From: Inquilinus limosus_F
GTDB lineage: Bacteria > Pseudomonadota > Alphaproteobacteria > DSM-16000 > Inquilinaceae
Reading direction: 5' to 3'
DNA: 64,000 nucleotides
Assembly (NCBI RefSeq): GCF_051487185.1
Contig: NZ_JAHVDK010000001.1
Location: 248,001 to 312,000 of the forward strand
Numbering within the stretch: position 1 is the stretch's first letter; each line of letters begins with the position of its first letter. Below the pieces are notes generated by a model. The model searched no databases. It was given only the letters and a program-made list of their open reading frames with translations, and had not been told where the DNA came from. Made by a program: the position numbers and the translations under genes. Shown here piece by piece: positions 32,947 through 41,336 of the stretch.

Positions 32947-33537
32947 GTGGCTGAACGACATCTCGTTCCCGCGGCGGGCGGCGCCGGGCTGGTCCTCAGG
33001 CGCGGGGAGCGGCTGCGGATCATCGACACCGAAGGCGGGCAGACCGGGGATCTCCTCGCCTATTCCCTCGATGGCAGCGAGCGGCTGTCGAACGGCCGCA
33101 GCTTCGACTACGGCGGCAAGATCTATCTCTCGACCGGCGACGTGCTGTGGTCAGACCGCAGCAACCCGATGCTGACCATCGTCGAGGACCAGGTCGGCCG
33201 GCACGATTTCCTCTACGCGCCCTGCAGCCTCGAGATGTACCGGATCCAGTACGGGGTGAAGGACCATCACCCGAACTGCCACGATAATCTGCGGGCCGCG
33301 CTGCAGGACTTGGGGATCGAGCCGGGTCCCCTGCCGACGGCCTTCAACTTCTTCATGAATGTCGAGGTCGCGGCCGACGGGACGCTGGTGATCGTACCGC
33401 CCCGGTCCCGCGCCGGTGACGCAATCGTGCTGCGCGCCGAGATGGACCTCGCCGTGGCGCTGACCTCCTGCCCGGCCGGGACCTGCAACGCCGGCGCGCC
33501 GCCGCGCCCGCTCGCTTTTGAGGTTCTGGCGGACTGA
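32947..33537 (+). CDS. DUF1989 (urea-carboxylase-associated family) protein
   Basis: 196 residues. RRGERLRIIDTEGGQTGDLL, SLEMYRIQYG, HHPNCHDNL and VALTSCPAGTCNAG are the DUF1989 landmarks; His and Cys in these motifs are presumed metal ligands. Family members accompany urea carboxylase or aminomethyl-group metabolism, but the reaction of most is unknown. GTG start with a GAGGGAGGGG ribosome site. Last gene of the 28.6-33.5 kb run. A fragment of a second copy lies at 34252-34316. Confidence 0.82.
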   Translation: MAERHLVPAAGGAGLVLRRGERLRIIDTEGGQTGDLLAYSLDGSERLSNGRSFDYGGKIYLSTGDVLWSDRSNPMLTIVEDQVGRHDFLYAPCSLEMYRIQYGVKDHHPNCHDNLRAALQDLGIEPGPLPTAFNFFMNVEVAADGTLVIVPPRSRAGDAIVLRAEMDLAVALTSCPAGTCNAGAPPRPLAFEVLAD

Positions 33538-33573
33538 CACACCCCGCGCTCTCTTGTGCCGGCCGCGGTACCG

Positions 33574-34182
33574 CTACAGCTCCCGGTCGTCGCGATGATC
33601 GGTGAGCCCGCTCGTCACGCGTCGGGTGAGCTCCTTCATGTCCATGTCGACGCCGCTGCCGGACTGGCGCTCCAGCCCATAGACCTCCTCGGCGAAGTTC
33701 ATCTCGCTGAGGATCCCGTCGATGTCCTCGTACTTGTCGGGCGGGAACAGCTGGGCGGGATTGCCGACCGCCATCCATTTGATCGGGACAAGCGAGTTCG
33801 GCGGCAGGATGCTGCGCACATGGACCACGCCGTCGATGCGAACCTCTGTGCGCTGCCCGATGACCGCGCCCTGATAGATTTTGACACCCGTCGCCAGGAA
33901 GCACTCATCCTCGACGATGCAGCCCTTGAGCGATGAGTGCGGCCCGATCAGGACATGATCGCCGATCTCGACAGCGTTCCGGCCCGTGCTGCGAATGTTG
34001 AGATTCTCGCGGACGACGCACTGCGCGCCGATCCGCACCGGCGCGCCATGCGCCTCGATCACCGCCCCGAACGAGACGTATGTGCGTGGGCCGATCGTCA
34101 CGTCGCCACAGATCACCGCCGTCGAGGCCACATAGGCGGTTGGATCGATGTTCGGCCGCTTGCTCTGATGCTCGATAAGCAT
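33574..34182 (-). CDS. gamma-carbonic-anhydrase-like hexapeptide-repeat protein
   Basis: 202-residue left-handed beta-helix protein. Repeats such as VICGDVTIGPRTYVSFGAVI and VEIGDHVLIGPHSSLKGCIV show the hexapeptide pattern, with a possible metal histidine in IGPHSSL. The C-terminal helix (KYEDIDGILSEMNFAEEVYG) packs on the prism in this family. It belongs to the gamma-CA/PaaY-like group; carbonic anhydrase activity is uncertain because only one of the usual three His ligands is obvious. Possibly inserted between the DUF1989 gene and its remnant. Confidence 0.75.
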   Translation of the reverse strand: MLIEHQSKRPNIDPTAYVASTAVICGDVTIGPRTYVSFGAVIEAHGAPVRIGAQCVVRENLNIRSTGRNAVEIGDHVLIGPHSSLKGCIVEDECFLATGVKIYQGAVIGQRTEVRIDGVVHVRSILPPNSLVPIKWMAVGNPAQLFPPDKYEDIDGILSEMNFAEEVYGLERQSGSGVDMDMKELTRRVTSGLTDHRDDREL

Positions 34183-34251
34183 GGCCGGATATGAGGGATA
34201 TTGACTGAATGAGTTAACAGGCGGGGCCTGCGCGAGTTCCGCCGCGCGGAG

Positions 34252-34316
34252 GCTGCGGGCCGAGATGGATCTCGCCGTCGCGCTGACCTCCTGCCCGGTT
34301 CGGGACCTGCAGCGCC
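34252..34316 (+). pseudogene. fragment of a second DUF1989 gene
   Basis: About 65 bp nearly identical to 33435-33498 of the intact DUF1989 gene; it reads LRAEMDLAVALTSCP and then shifts frame by an inserted base (CGGTTCGGG against CGGCCGGG). No start codon or rest of the gene is present. It ends at the radC stop codon. This is a scar of a duplication or of an insertion/deletion at this locus. Confidence 0.75.
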
Positions 34317-34318
34317 CC

Positions 34319-35020
34319 TCAAATCAGCCCCAGGCTCCTGAAGCTGGAATGGCCCTTGCGGCCGACGATGACGTGGTCGTGCAGGGTCACGCCGACCGTC
34401 TCCAGCGCCCGGGCCACCGCCTTGGTCATCTCGATATCGGCGCGCGACGGGGTCGGGTCGCCGGAGGGATGATTATGCACTAAAATCAACGCGCTGGCGC
34501 CGAGCTCCAGCGCCCGGCGCGCCACCTCGCGCGGATAGATCGGCGCCTGGTCGACCGTGCCCTGGCCCGAGGCGTCGTCGGCCAGCAGCGCGTTCTTGCG
34601 GTCGAGATACAGCAGCCGCACCTGCTCGACCCCGCCGAACTTCATGGCGACGCCGAGATAGTCCAGTAGCGCCTGCCACGACCCGATCACCGGCCGGTCG
34701 ACGACCTGCTCCTTCAGCATCCGCTCGGCCGCGGCCTGCACCACCTTCAGCAGGGCGATGGTGGCATCGCTCAGGCCGCCGCGCTGCGCCAGCTGGGCCG
34801 GGGTCGCGGCCAGCACCGCGCCCAGGCTGCCGAAGGTGGCGATCAGCTGCTTGGCCAGGGGCTTGGTGTCGCGCCGCGGGATCGCCGCGAACAGCAGCAG
34901 CTCCAGGATCTCGTAGTCGGCCAGGGCAGAGGCGCCGGCGGTCAGGAAACGCTGCCGCAGCCGGTCGCGATGGCCGGCATATTGGGGAACCGGTTCCGTC
35001 GCGTCCGGCGGCGCGGTCAC
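34319..35020 (-). CDS. radC: RadC-family JAB1/MPN-domain protein
   Basis: 233 residues. N-terminal helix-hairpin-helix part (HRDRLRQRFLTAGASALADY, ELLLFAAIPRRDTKP), C-terminal JAMM/MPN metalloprotease-like core with HNHPSGDPTPSRADI and the final HDHVIVG. RadC was named for DNA repair, but that role is disputed and its biochemical activity is unknown. Downstream of map on the same strand (13 bp), so probably co-transcribed. Confidence 0.92.
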   Translation of the reverse strand: MTAPPDATEPVPQYAGHRDRLRQRFLTAGASALADYEILELLLFAAIPRRDTKPLAKQLIATFGSLGAVLAATPAQLAQRGGLSDATIALLKVVQAAAERMLKEQVVDRPVIGSWQALLDYLGVAMKFGGVEQVRLLYLDRKNALLADDASGQGTVDQAPIYPREVARRALELGASALILVHNHPSGDPTPSRADIEMTKAVARALETVGVTLHDHVIVGRKGHSSFRSLGLI

Positions 35021-35033
35021 GACACCGGCCCGA

Positions 35034-35876
35034 TCACGCGACGGGGTATGGCGGCTGGGTGTGGCCGGCGGGGGAGAGGGTGAAGATCTCCACCCCGTCC
35101 CTGGTGACGCCGACCGTGTGCTCGAACTGGGCCGACAGGCTGCGGTCGCGGGTCACCGCGGTCCAGCCGTCGGACAGGATCTTCACCGCCCAGTGGCCGG
35201 CATTGATCATCGGCTCGATGGTGAAGATCATGCCCTCGCGCAGCGCCAGGCCTTCGCCGCGCCGGCCGTAATGCAGGATGCTGGGCGGGGCGTGGAACAC
35301 GCGGCCCACGCCGTGGCCGCAGAAGTCGCGCACCACCGAGAAGCGGTGGCCTTCGGCATAGCTCTGGATGGCGTGGCCGATATCCCCCAGCGTGGCGCCG
35401 GGCTTGACCGCGGCGATGCCGCGCATCATCGCCTCATAGGTCACCTCGATCAGCCGCCGGGCCTTGACCGCGACCTTGTCGCCGGCGACGTACATGCGGC
35501 TCGAGTCGCCGTACCAGCCGTCCAGGATCGGGGTGACGTCGATGTTCAGGATGTCGCCGTTCTCCAGCTTCCGGTCGCCCGGGATGCCGTGGCAGACGAC
35601 GTGGTTCAGCGAGATGCAGCTCGATTTCGGATAGCCGCGATAGCCCAGGGTGGCCGGCACCGCGCCGTGGTCGCGCATGAAGCCGTCCAGCAGGCTGTCG
35701 AGCTCGTCGGTGGTGACGCCGGGGCGCACATGCGGGGCGATGAAGTCGAGGGCCTCGGCCGCCAGCCGGCCGGCACGCCGCATCGCCGCGAACTCGGCCT
35801 CGCCATGCAAGGGGATGTGGCCTTCCTCGCGGGTCTGGGGTTCCACCTCGGTCACGCTTTCTATCCTGTCTCGCAT
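35034..35876 (-). CDS. map: type I methionine aminopeptidase
   Basis: 280-residue enzyme removing N-terminal Met from nascent proteins. Motifs: SLNHVVCHGIPGD, metal aspartates in ILNIDVTPILDGWYGDSSRM, His in FCGHGVGRVFH, Glu in MIFTIEPMIN and QFEHTVGVT. The N-terminal 40 residues are an extension before the catalytic core starts (EFAAMRRAGRLAAEALDF). The start at 35876 is preferred to 35978, whose extra residues look non-coding. Confidence 0.95.
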   Translation of the reverse strand: MRDRIESVTEVEPQTREEGHIPLHGEAEFAAMRRAGRLAAEALDFIAPHVRPGVTTDELDSLLDGFMRDHGAVPATLGYRGYPKSSCISLNHVVCHGIPGDRKLENGDILNIDVTPILDGWYGDSSRMYVAGDKVAVKARRLIEVTYEAMMRGIAAVKPGATLGDIGHAIQSYAEGHRFSVVRDFCGHGVGRVFHAPPSILHYGRRGEGLALREGMIFTIEPMINAGHWAVKILSDGWTAVTRDRSLSAQFEHTVGVTRDGVEIFTLSPAGHTQPPYPVA

Positions 35877-35979
35877 CGCCTTTAGCCTATAGCACCGGCA
35901 CCGGGCCGTCGCCACCCGCGGGGATATGGGGTCGGCCGGCCGGGATTCCGAGGACCGGCCCGCATCGCCGCCGAACATC

Positions 35980-36009
35980 TTGACTCAAGTTTATAAGCGA
36001 ATGATCATT
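35980..36009 (+). promoter_or_regulatory. AT-rich promoter/operator region before the SDR gene
   Basis: TTGACT (35980-35985) is a good -35; the weak -10 candidate GATCAT (36003-36008) lies 17 bp downstream. Over it is the perfect 10-bp palindrome AATGATCATT (36000-36009), flanked by the loose dyad GTTTATAA...TTACAAAC. It looks like a repressor site on the SDR promoter. No regulator gene is adjacent. Confidence 0.5.
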
Positions 36010-36041
36010 TACAAACTCAACAGATAGATCGGGAGGATGCG

Positions 36042-36956
36042 ATGGCGCTTCCATTGGCGGGAAAGGTCGCTCTGGTCGCGGGCGCGACGCGCGGGGCCGG
36101 GCGGGGGATCGCGGTGGAGCTGGGGGCGGCCGGCGCCACGGTCTACGTCACCGGGCGGACGACGCGCGAGCAGCCCTCCGAATACAACCGGCCCGAGACG
36201 ATCGAGGAGACGGCAGAGCTGGTCTCGGCCGAAGGCGGCACGGGGATCGCCGTGCAGGTCGACCACCTCGTGCCCGAGCAGGTGGAACGCTTGGTCGCGC
36301 GCATAAGGGCGGAGCAGGGGCGGCTCGACATCCTGGTCAACGATCTCTGGGGCGGCGAGACGCTGTTCGAGTGGAACAAGCCGGTGTGGGAGCATGACCT
36401 GCAGAGGGGGCTGCGCCTGCTCCATCTCGGCGTGCACACCCATCTGATCACGGCTCACTATGCCCTGCCGCTCCTGATCCAGCGGCCGGGCGGGCTGCTG
36501 GTGGAGATGACCGACGGCACCGCCGAGTACAATGCGGAGCACTACCGGCTGTCGCCCTTCTACGACCTCGCCAAGGTGTCGGTGAACCGGATGGGCTGGG
36601 CCCATGCCAAGGACCTGGCGCCGCACGGCGCCACCTCGGTGTCGCTGACGCCGGGCTGGCTGCGCTCGGAGATGATGCTGGACGCCTATGGCGTGACCGA
36701 GCGGAACTGGCGCGACGCGACGAAGGTGCAACCGCATTTCATCATCTCCGAGACGCCGCGCTTCGTCGGCCGCGCGGTGGCGGCGCTGGCGGCCGACCCG
36801 GACCGGGCTCGGTGGAACGGCCAGTCCCTGTCCAGCGGACAGCTGGCGCAGGTCTACGGCTTCACCGATCTCGACGGGTCGCAGCCCGACGCCTGGCGCT
36901 ACATCGTCGAGGTGCAGGATCCGGGCAAGCCGGCCGACGCCACCGGCTATCGCTAG
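36042..36956 (+). CDS. short-chain dehydrogenase/reductase
   Basis: 304 residues. Classical SDR Rossmann motif ATRGAGRGIAVELGAAGA (TGxxxGxG with Ala for the first Gly), cofactor region GRTTREQ suggesting NADP(H), structural NDLWGG in place of NNAG, and catalytic YDLAKVSVNRM (YxxxK). The catalytic Ser before it is replaced by the DGT/AEY region, as in some divergent SDRs. A ribosome site (GGGAGG) precedes the ATG. Substrate unknown; it has its own promoter region with a palindrome. Confidence 0.82.
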   Translation: MALPLAGKVALVAGATRGAGRGIAVELGAAGATVYVTGRTTREQPSEYNRPETIEETAELVSAEGGTGIAVQVDHLVPEQVERLVARIRAEQGRLDILVNDLWGGETLFEWNKPVWEHDLQRGLRLLHLGVHTHLITAHYALPLLIQRPGGLLVEMTDGTAEYNAEHYRLSPFYDLAKVSVNRMGWAHAKDLAPHGATSVSLTPGWLRSEMMLDAYGVTERNWRDATKVQPHFIISETPRFVGRAVAALAADPDRARWNGQSLSSGQLAQVYGFTDLDGSQPDAWRYIVEVQDPGKPADATGYR

Positions 36957-37027
36957 CCGCGTTTTCCGCCTGTCTCGCGGCCCGTCCAGGCGATAGCATC
37001 GCCCGGGACAACGCCCAGGGCAGGACC

Positions 37028-37792
37028 ATGATCGAGACGCGCATCGTGACCGCCGCCGTTCTGGTGATCGGCGACGAGATCCTCTCCGGCCGCACCAAGG
37101 ACGCCAATATGGGCTTCCTGGCCGAGCGGCTGACCAGGCTCGGCATCCGCCTGCGCGAGGCCCGGGTGGTGCCGGACGAGGCGGAGGAGATCGTGGCCGC
37201 GGTCGACGCGCTGCGGGCCCGTTACGACTATCTCTTCACCACCGGCGGCATCGGCCCGACCCATGACGACATCACCGCCGAATGCGTCGCCCGCGCCTTC
37301 GGCGTGCCGCTGCTGCGCCATCCGGAGGCGGTGCGGCGGCTGGAGGCGCATTACGAGCCCGGCCAGTTGAACGAGGCGCGGCTGCGCATGGCGAATGTGC
37401 CGGAGGGCGGCGAGCTGATCGACAACCCGGTCAGCGCCGCCCCCGGCTTCCGCATCGGCAATGTCTATGTCATGGCCGGGGTGCCGCGGATCATGCAGGC
37501 GATGTTCGACGGCATCGCCCCAAGCCTGACCGGCGGCGACCGGGTGCTCAGCAGCACCGTCACCTGCGACCTGGGCGAAGGGGTGATCGCCGCCGGCCTC
37601 GGCGCCATCGCCGCGGTCTATCCGGAGCTCACGATCGGCAGCTACCCGTATTTCCGGGCCGGCAAGTTCGGCACCAGCCTGGTGCTGCGCGGCACCGACG
37701 CCGCGCGGCTGTCCTCGGCCACCGAGGCGGTGCGCTCCCTCGTGGTCTCGCTCGGCGGCACGGCGGGCGCGGAGCCGGAGAAGAATGAATAG
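37028..37792 (+). CDS. CinA-like molybdopterin-binding-domain protein
   Basis: 254 residues. VLVIGDEILSGRTKDAN and TTGGIGPTHDDITAECVARA are the MoCF/CinA N-domain motifs (COG1058), with the loop GAPGFRIGN-like AAPGFRIGNVYVMAGVP. There is no C-terminal CinA deamidase domain, so this is the short form, possibly an ADP-ribose pyrophosphatase-like or nucleotide-binding protein. Its 3' 151 bp overlap a minus-strand membrane-protein gene. Confidence 0.85.
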   Translation: MIETRIVTAAVLVIGDEILSGRTKDANMGFLAERLTRLGIRLREARVVPDEAEEIVAAVDALRARYDYLFTTGGIGPTHDDITAECVARAFGVPLLRHPEAVRRLEAHYEPGQLNEARLRMANVPEGGELIDNPVSAAPGFRIGNVYVMAGVPRIMQAMFDGIAPSLTGGDRVLSSTVTCDLGEGVIAAGLGAIAAVYPELTIGSYPYFRAGKFGTSLVLRGTDAARLSSATEAVRSLVVSLGGTAGAEPEKNE

Positions 37793-37938
37793 GCGAGGCC
37801 GATCAGGAGCGCGATGCCGAGCCAGAGGGCGGCGTAGAACAGGCCGTGGCCGCCCCAGCCGCGGCGCAGCACGGCGGGCGCCACCAGGATCAGGGCGGCG
37901 ACCAGCCAGATCAGCTGGATCCAATTGAAATCGCTCAT
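37642..37938 (-). CDS. small membrane protein overlapping the CinA-like gene
   Basis: 98 residues. MSDFNWIQLIWLVAALILVA is a first membrane helix, GLFYAALWLGIALLIGLAYS a second, matching the N-terminal two-helix proteins that precede retropepsin-like proteases in alphaproteobacteria. The last 45 residues, antisense to the CinA-like gene, have no features and may be a read-through tail. Only the first 55 residues look selected. Start ATG at 37938. Confidence 0.5.
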   Translation of the reverse strand: MSDFNWIQLIWLVAALILVAPAVLRRGWGGHGLFYAALWLGIALLIGLAYSFFSGSAPAVPPSETTRERTASVAEDSRAASVPRSTRLVPNLPARKYG

Positions 37939-38022
37939 GCCCGGACAATGGGGCGCGACCCGCCTGCCGGCAAGGCGCATTCAGCTTGCGCGGCGGGCGA
38001 GGGCGCGCCATAGAGGCCCCGC

Positions 38023-38107
38023 GCGGACGTGGTGGAACCGGTAGACACAGCAGACTTAAAATCTGCGTCCTTCGGGAGTGCGGGTTCGAGTCCCGCCGTC
38101 CGCACCA
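38023..38107 (+). tRNA. tRNA-Leu (anticodon TAA)
   Basis: 85 nt including an encoded CCA. Acceptor stem GCGGACG/CGTCCGC, anticodon stem GCAGA/TCTGC around loop CTTAAAA with anticodon TAA (reads UUA), long variable arm (GTCCTTCGGGAGT region) as expected for a class II Leu tRNA, T-loop GGTTCGAGTCC. Its last 17 bp serve as the phage attachment core. Confidence 0.95.
38091..38107. repeat. attL core: 17-bp direct repeat at the tRNA-Leu 3' end
   Basis: TCCCGCCGTCCGCACCA, the T-arm/acceptor end of tRNA-Leu. It recurs exactly at 57930-57946 in the same orientation, which marks the ends of the integrated element. The integrase restores the tRNA 3' end on insertion. Confidence 0.88.
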
Positions 38108-38172
38108 AAACCAATTGATACCTCTTGGTAGCCAATAACTTACGGGATATCAAGGCTTTTCGGCCGCCCTAC

Positions 38173-38193
38173 CGCTACAAAGGGCGCTACAAA
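38173..38193. repeat. integrase arm-type repeat, left
   Basis: CGCTACAAAGGGCGCTACAAA, itself a tandem GCTACAAA pair, 66 bp inside attL and directly in front of the integrase start. An identical 21-mer lies 62 bp inside attR (57847-57867). This symmetric placement fits integrase arm-binding sites. Confidence 0.7.
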
Positions 38194-39819
38194 ATGGCTA
38201 TCCCGATGACAACCCTGAAGCGTGCCCCGAATGGCGACTGGTTCAGCCGTAAGGCCATCCCGGAGGACGTGCGGGATGCCTACCGAGTCGCCCACGGCAA
38301 GGGGCGGGAGGAGCGGTTCCGCCGTCCGGCATCGCTGCCGCAGACCCGCGCGGTCGCCGAGCTGCGGGATTGGGACGCCGAGATATCGGGCCGGATCGAT
38401 GCCCTTAGAGCTGCCCGTGAAGGGCGCGGAAGGGATCTCACTCACCGCGAAGCGCACGCCCTCGCCGGGGCTTGGTACTCGTGGTTCACCGCCGAGCATG
38501 AGGAGGAGCCGGGCGAGGCCGAGGGCTGGGAACTGCTGGCCGAGCAACTGGACAGCGCCTATTCCCGGTTCGCCCCCATTGGCTCCGATCTTCCCGATGC
38601 CGACGCTGCTTGGATGACGAAGCCGGCCGTGCGGCGCCACGTCCGGGCCGTCCTTGCGGGGCTTGCTCGCGTCCCTGAGTTCCTGAACGAGCGGGGCGAG
38701 GCCCTGAGCGACGAAGCGGATGCCCTGTTCCTCGATACCCTTGAGGACGAGTTCACGGCAGCCCTAGCCCTCCTGCGGCGCCGCTCAGAGGGCGACTACA
38801 GGGCCGATCCGCGGCCCGAGAAATTCCCCGCTGCGGCCCCTCCCGCCGCCCCTGCCAAGCCCTCCGGGATGAACTGCATGGGCCTCTTCACCGCCTGGGT
38901 GAACGAACGGAAGCCGGCGACCTCGACCGTGATCCGCTGGCGTTCCGTGTTCTTGGGTCTGGATGAGCACTTCGAAAAGCGCGATGCGGGGCGAATCGCA
39001 GAAGCAGAAGCGAGAGAATGGGCTGATACCCTGGTGACGGAGGAACGCTCGGCCGCTGTCGCCAATGACATCTGGTTGCGAGCTGCCAACGTGGTCTTCG
39101 GCTGGGCGGCCGGGAAGAGGCTCATCAGCGGGAACTCCTTCGACGGGATCACCTTGGCGCGTCCGAAGGCGGAGCCGAAGCTCCGGGAGCGAGAATTCCA
39201 GGAGGCCGAGTGGAAGGTGATCCTCAAGGCCACCCTGGAGAAACCTAATGGGCGTCTCGTAGGGCACAAGGCAGCGGCCCGGCGGTGGGTGCCGTGGCTG
39301 TGCGCCTATACCGGCTCCCGCCCTGGCGAGATAACGCAGCTCCGGGGATCGGACGTGCGCCAGCACTCGGGGGGCTTTTGGTTCATCAGGATCACCCCCG
39401 AAGCGGGCACCGTGAAGGGCGGCAAGGCGCGGGAGGTTCCGCTTCACCCGCATCTCATCGAACAGGGCTTCCTCGAATTCGTCCAAGGGGTAGGGGAGGG
39501 GCCGCTCTTCTACGATCCGAATGCAAAGCGCACCGCCGGGAGCGACCCGACGAAGCCTGCTCGGCCCCCGTGGGTCATCGCTCGGCAGAAGCTTGGAGAC
39601 TGGGTGCGCGGTCTCGGGATCGATGATAAGGGCATCAGCCCCAATCACGCATGGCGCCATACCTTCAAGCGGCGGGCCGCTAGGGCGGGTATCGAGCGGC
39701 GCATTCGGAATGCCTTCTGCGGGCACTCTTCGAGCGACGTAGGGGACCAGTACGAGACCCCGACGCTGGAGGATATGGCGGCCGAGGTGGGGCGGTTTCC
39801 CAGGTACGAGCTGAAATGA
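38194..39819 (+). CDS. tyrosine site-specific integrase
   Basis: 541-residue phage integrase. Catalytic residues: R376 in YTGSRPGE, H485-x-x-R488 in NHAWRHTF, H511 in CGHSSSD and nucleophile Y520 in GDQYETP. The N-terminal 240 residues include an arm-binding region and a core-binding domain starting near MGLFTAWVNERKP. Long version typical of alphaproteobacterial tRNA-site integrases. Starts 86 bp from the tRNA; ATG 38194 or 38206 are both possible. A frameshifted paralogue lies at 57963-58393. Confidence 0.93.
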   Translation: MAIPMTTLKRAPNGDWFSRKAIPEDVRDAYRVAHGKGREERFRRPASLPQTRAVAELRDWDAEISGRIDALRAAREGRGRDLTHREAHALAGAWYSWFTAEHEEEPGEAEGWELLAEQLDSAYSRFAPIGSDLPDADAAWMTKPAVRRHVRAVLAGLARVPEFLNERGEALSDEADALFLDTLEDEFTAALALLRRRSEGDYRADPRPEKFPAAAPPAAPAKPSGMNCMGLFTAWVNERKPATSTVIRWRSVFLGLDEHFEKRDAGRIAEAEAREWADTLVTEERSAAVANDIWLRAANVVFGWAAGKRLISGNSFDGITLARPKAEPKLREREFQEAEWKVILKATLEKPNGRLVGHKAAARRWVPWLCAYTGSRPGEITQLRGSDVRQHSGGFWFIRITPEAGTVKGGKAREVPLHPHLIEQGFLEFVQGVGEGPLFYDPNAKRTAGSDPTKPARPPWVIARQKLGDWVRGLGIDDKGISPNHAWRHTFKRRAARAGIERRIRNAFCGHSSSDVGDQYETPTLEDMAAEVGRFPRYELK

Positions 39820-39898
39820 GGGCTGGGCGAGGGGCATCTATCGAGCCGACGATCCCCCGCAGATTGACATGATCTGGGGATAAGCGGACCGTCCGCCG

Positions 39899-40141
39899 AT
39901 GACAACTACGCTGCGCCTCGGGGTGGACTTCAACACCTGTGATCCAGATGGGGCCGTGTGGATAACTTCGGCTGAGAATGATCGGGCGTTCCGAGCTGGC
40001 ATGCCAGTGACGGTGTTTTGCCTAGAGCCCGCGGATGTATTCGAGTTCGATGGCGTGCTAGAGCTGCGCTCCTGGGGGATGCCACCGAAGCGGTATTGGG
40101 TTGCGGTGGTCGATGAGAGCACCTTCCGCAGATGTGGCTAG
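39899..40141 (+). CDS. hypothetical protein next to the integrase
   Basis: 80 residues with a plausible beta-rich fold (LRLGVDFNTCDPDGAVWITS, MPVTVFCLEPADVFEFDGVL, KRYWVAVVDEST). No family recognised. The ribosome site is weak. The codon use looks coding, and strand prediction matches a small soluble protein. Possibly an excisionase-region accessory; that is a guess from location alone. Confidence 0.5.
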   Translation: MTTTLRLGVDFNTCDPDGAVWITSAENDRAFRAGMPVTVFCLEPADVFEFDGVLELRSWGMPPKRYWVAVVDESTFRRCG

Positions 40142-40236
40142 CTGGGATGTCGTTGTCCCATGCCCCTCCGATCTGGACCTGTGGCGCGCGCCGCTCAGGT
40201 GCTTGTGAAATAACACGGTGAGCGGGCGCCATGGGG

Positions 40237-41280
40237 CTATCCCCTGGTGGGGAACTCCCATAGGCCCATGCTCTCCAAGATAAGGCGTCTAGCCAGCATC
40301 TGGACATTGTAGACGTCGTATATTGTCAAGCTGCGGGTATATCTCGATGATGCGTGGGCGCTGACACGACTTCTGAGGAAGCTCGACTGAGCTATGGCGT
40401 CCGAGATCGAGATATTTCGGTCTCGTATCCAATTCCGCGCCCACGATGCAGATCGGCCCGGAGGTAACGCGCGCTCTCTCTCGATACGGGTGGGGCTGTT
40501 GCGGACTGCCCATGGAAATATCCCATCGACATCGACTCTGGATGCCGCCAAGCGCTCCCGAAGATCCTGAAGGACGGAAGGGTTCCAGGCGCCGTTTATC
40601 CTGCTTGGATTTTGAGGTGAAGCTCTAATCTCCAGGCCAACTTGCTCGATCGCAGAATATGCGCCGACTATCGCCTGCGAGAAGAGCGCGTGATTGAGAG
40701 GATCTTCATCGACTCTGAAGCGCGTACCATAATGAGGATGCGTTTCTATCCAATCAATACTGCAGAGTCTATGACTAGACCACAATTTTGCGATTGCATA
40801 GGACCATCTCGATTTATGGCTAGCCTTAGCCGCAATTTGCGCAGCCATAGCTAATCCTGTCGACGATCTTTTGCTCTGAACTATGAAATCATACCGATCT
40901 CGCGTCAGATCTTCGAGGTCGGTAGGTTGTTCGGGGAGGGCGTACAGGTATTCGGTAATGTCTGCACCAGAAACGAGGACATTTGCTGCGCCGATGAGAT
41001 TAGCAATCTTCTGAGCCGCTTTGCGATCCTTTGCGCATACTATTATCTCGGGGGCGTAAGTCGTCTCCAACGATCCATCTGGCAGATTGTTACTCCTGAT
41101 AATGGAGCGAAAGTGATTTAGTGTTCTCGGGTCTGGCTGCTCGGACTCATCTCTTGATCCCCGAATAGTCACGAGATGATTGAACTCGATGTGCCAGCCA
41201 CGCCCGCGGTATGGCGGAGGTGAAGAATACCGATCAGGTTCGGATTCATATAGGCCGGTCTTATACCGCCTGCGAGGCAC
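40237..41280 (-). CDS. cargo protein with possible C-terminal HEPN domain
   Basis: 347 residues, AT-richer than its neighbours, which suggests recent acquisition. No firm family. The C-terminal 150 residues look like a HEPN helical domain: AIVGAYSAIEQVGLEIRAS, then FLRSRVSAHASSRYT, which carries an R-x5-H, and IYDVYNVQMLARRLILE. The N-terminal half has a strand-rich part with ETTYAPEIIVCAKDRKAA and ITEYLYALPEQP. HEPN proteins are often RNases in phage defence or toxin systems. GTG start with AGGAG 7 bp upstream. It stands alone, as cargo genes do. Confidence 0.6.
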   Translation of the reverse strand: MPRRRYKTGLYESEPDRYSSPPPYRGRGWHIEFNHLVTIRGSRDESEQPDPRTLNHFRSIIRSNNLPDGSLETTYAPEIIVCAKDRKAAQKIANLIGAANVLVSGADITEYLYALPEQPTDLEDLTRDRYDFIVQSKRSSTGLAMAAQIAAKASHKSRWSYAIAKLWSSHRLCSIDWIETHPHYGTRFRVDEDPLNHALFSQAIVGAYSAIEQVGLEIRASPQNPSRINGAWNPSVLQDLRERLAASRVDVDGIFPWAVRNSPTRIERERALPPGRSASWARNWIRDRNISISDAIAQSSFLRSRVSAHASSRYTRSLTIYDVYNVQMLARRLILESMGLWEFPTRG

Positions 41281-41336
41281 GTGCCGCTCCTAACCTTCTA
41301 GGAGCGGGCGGGGTGCTCCCGACCAACGCTCCCCAA

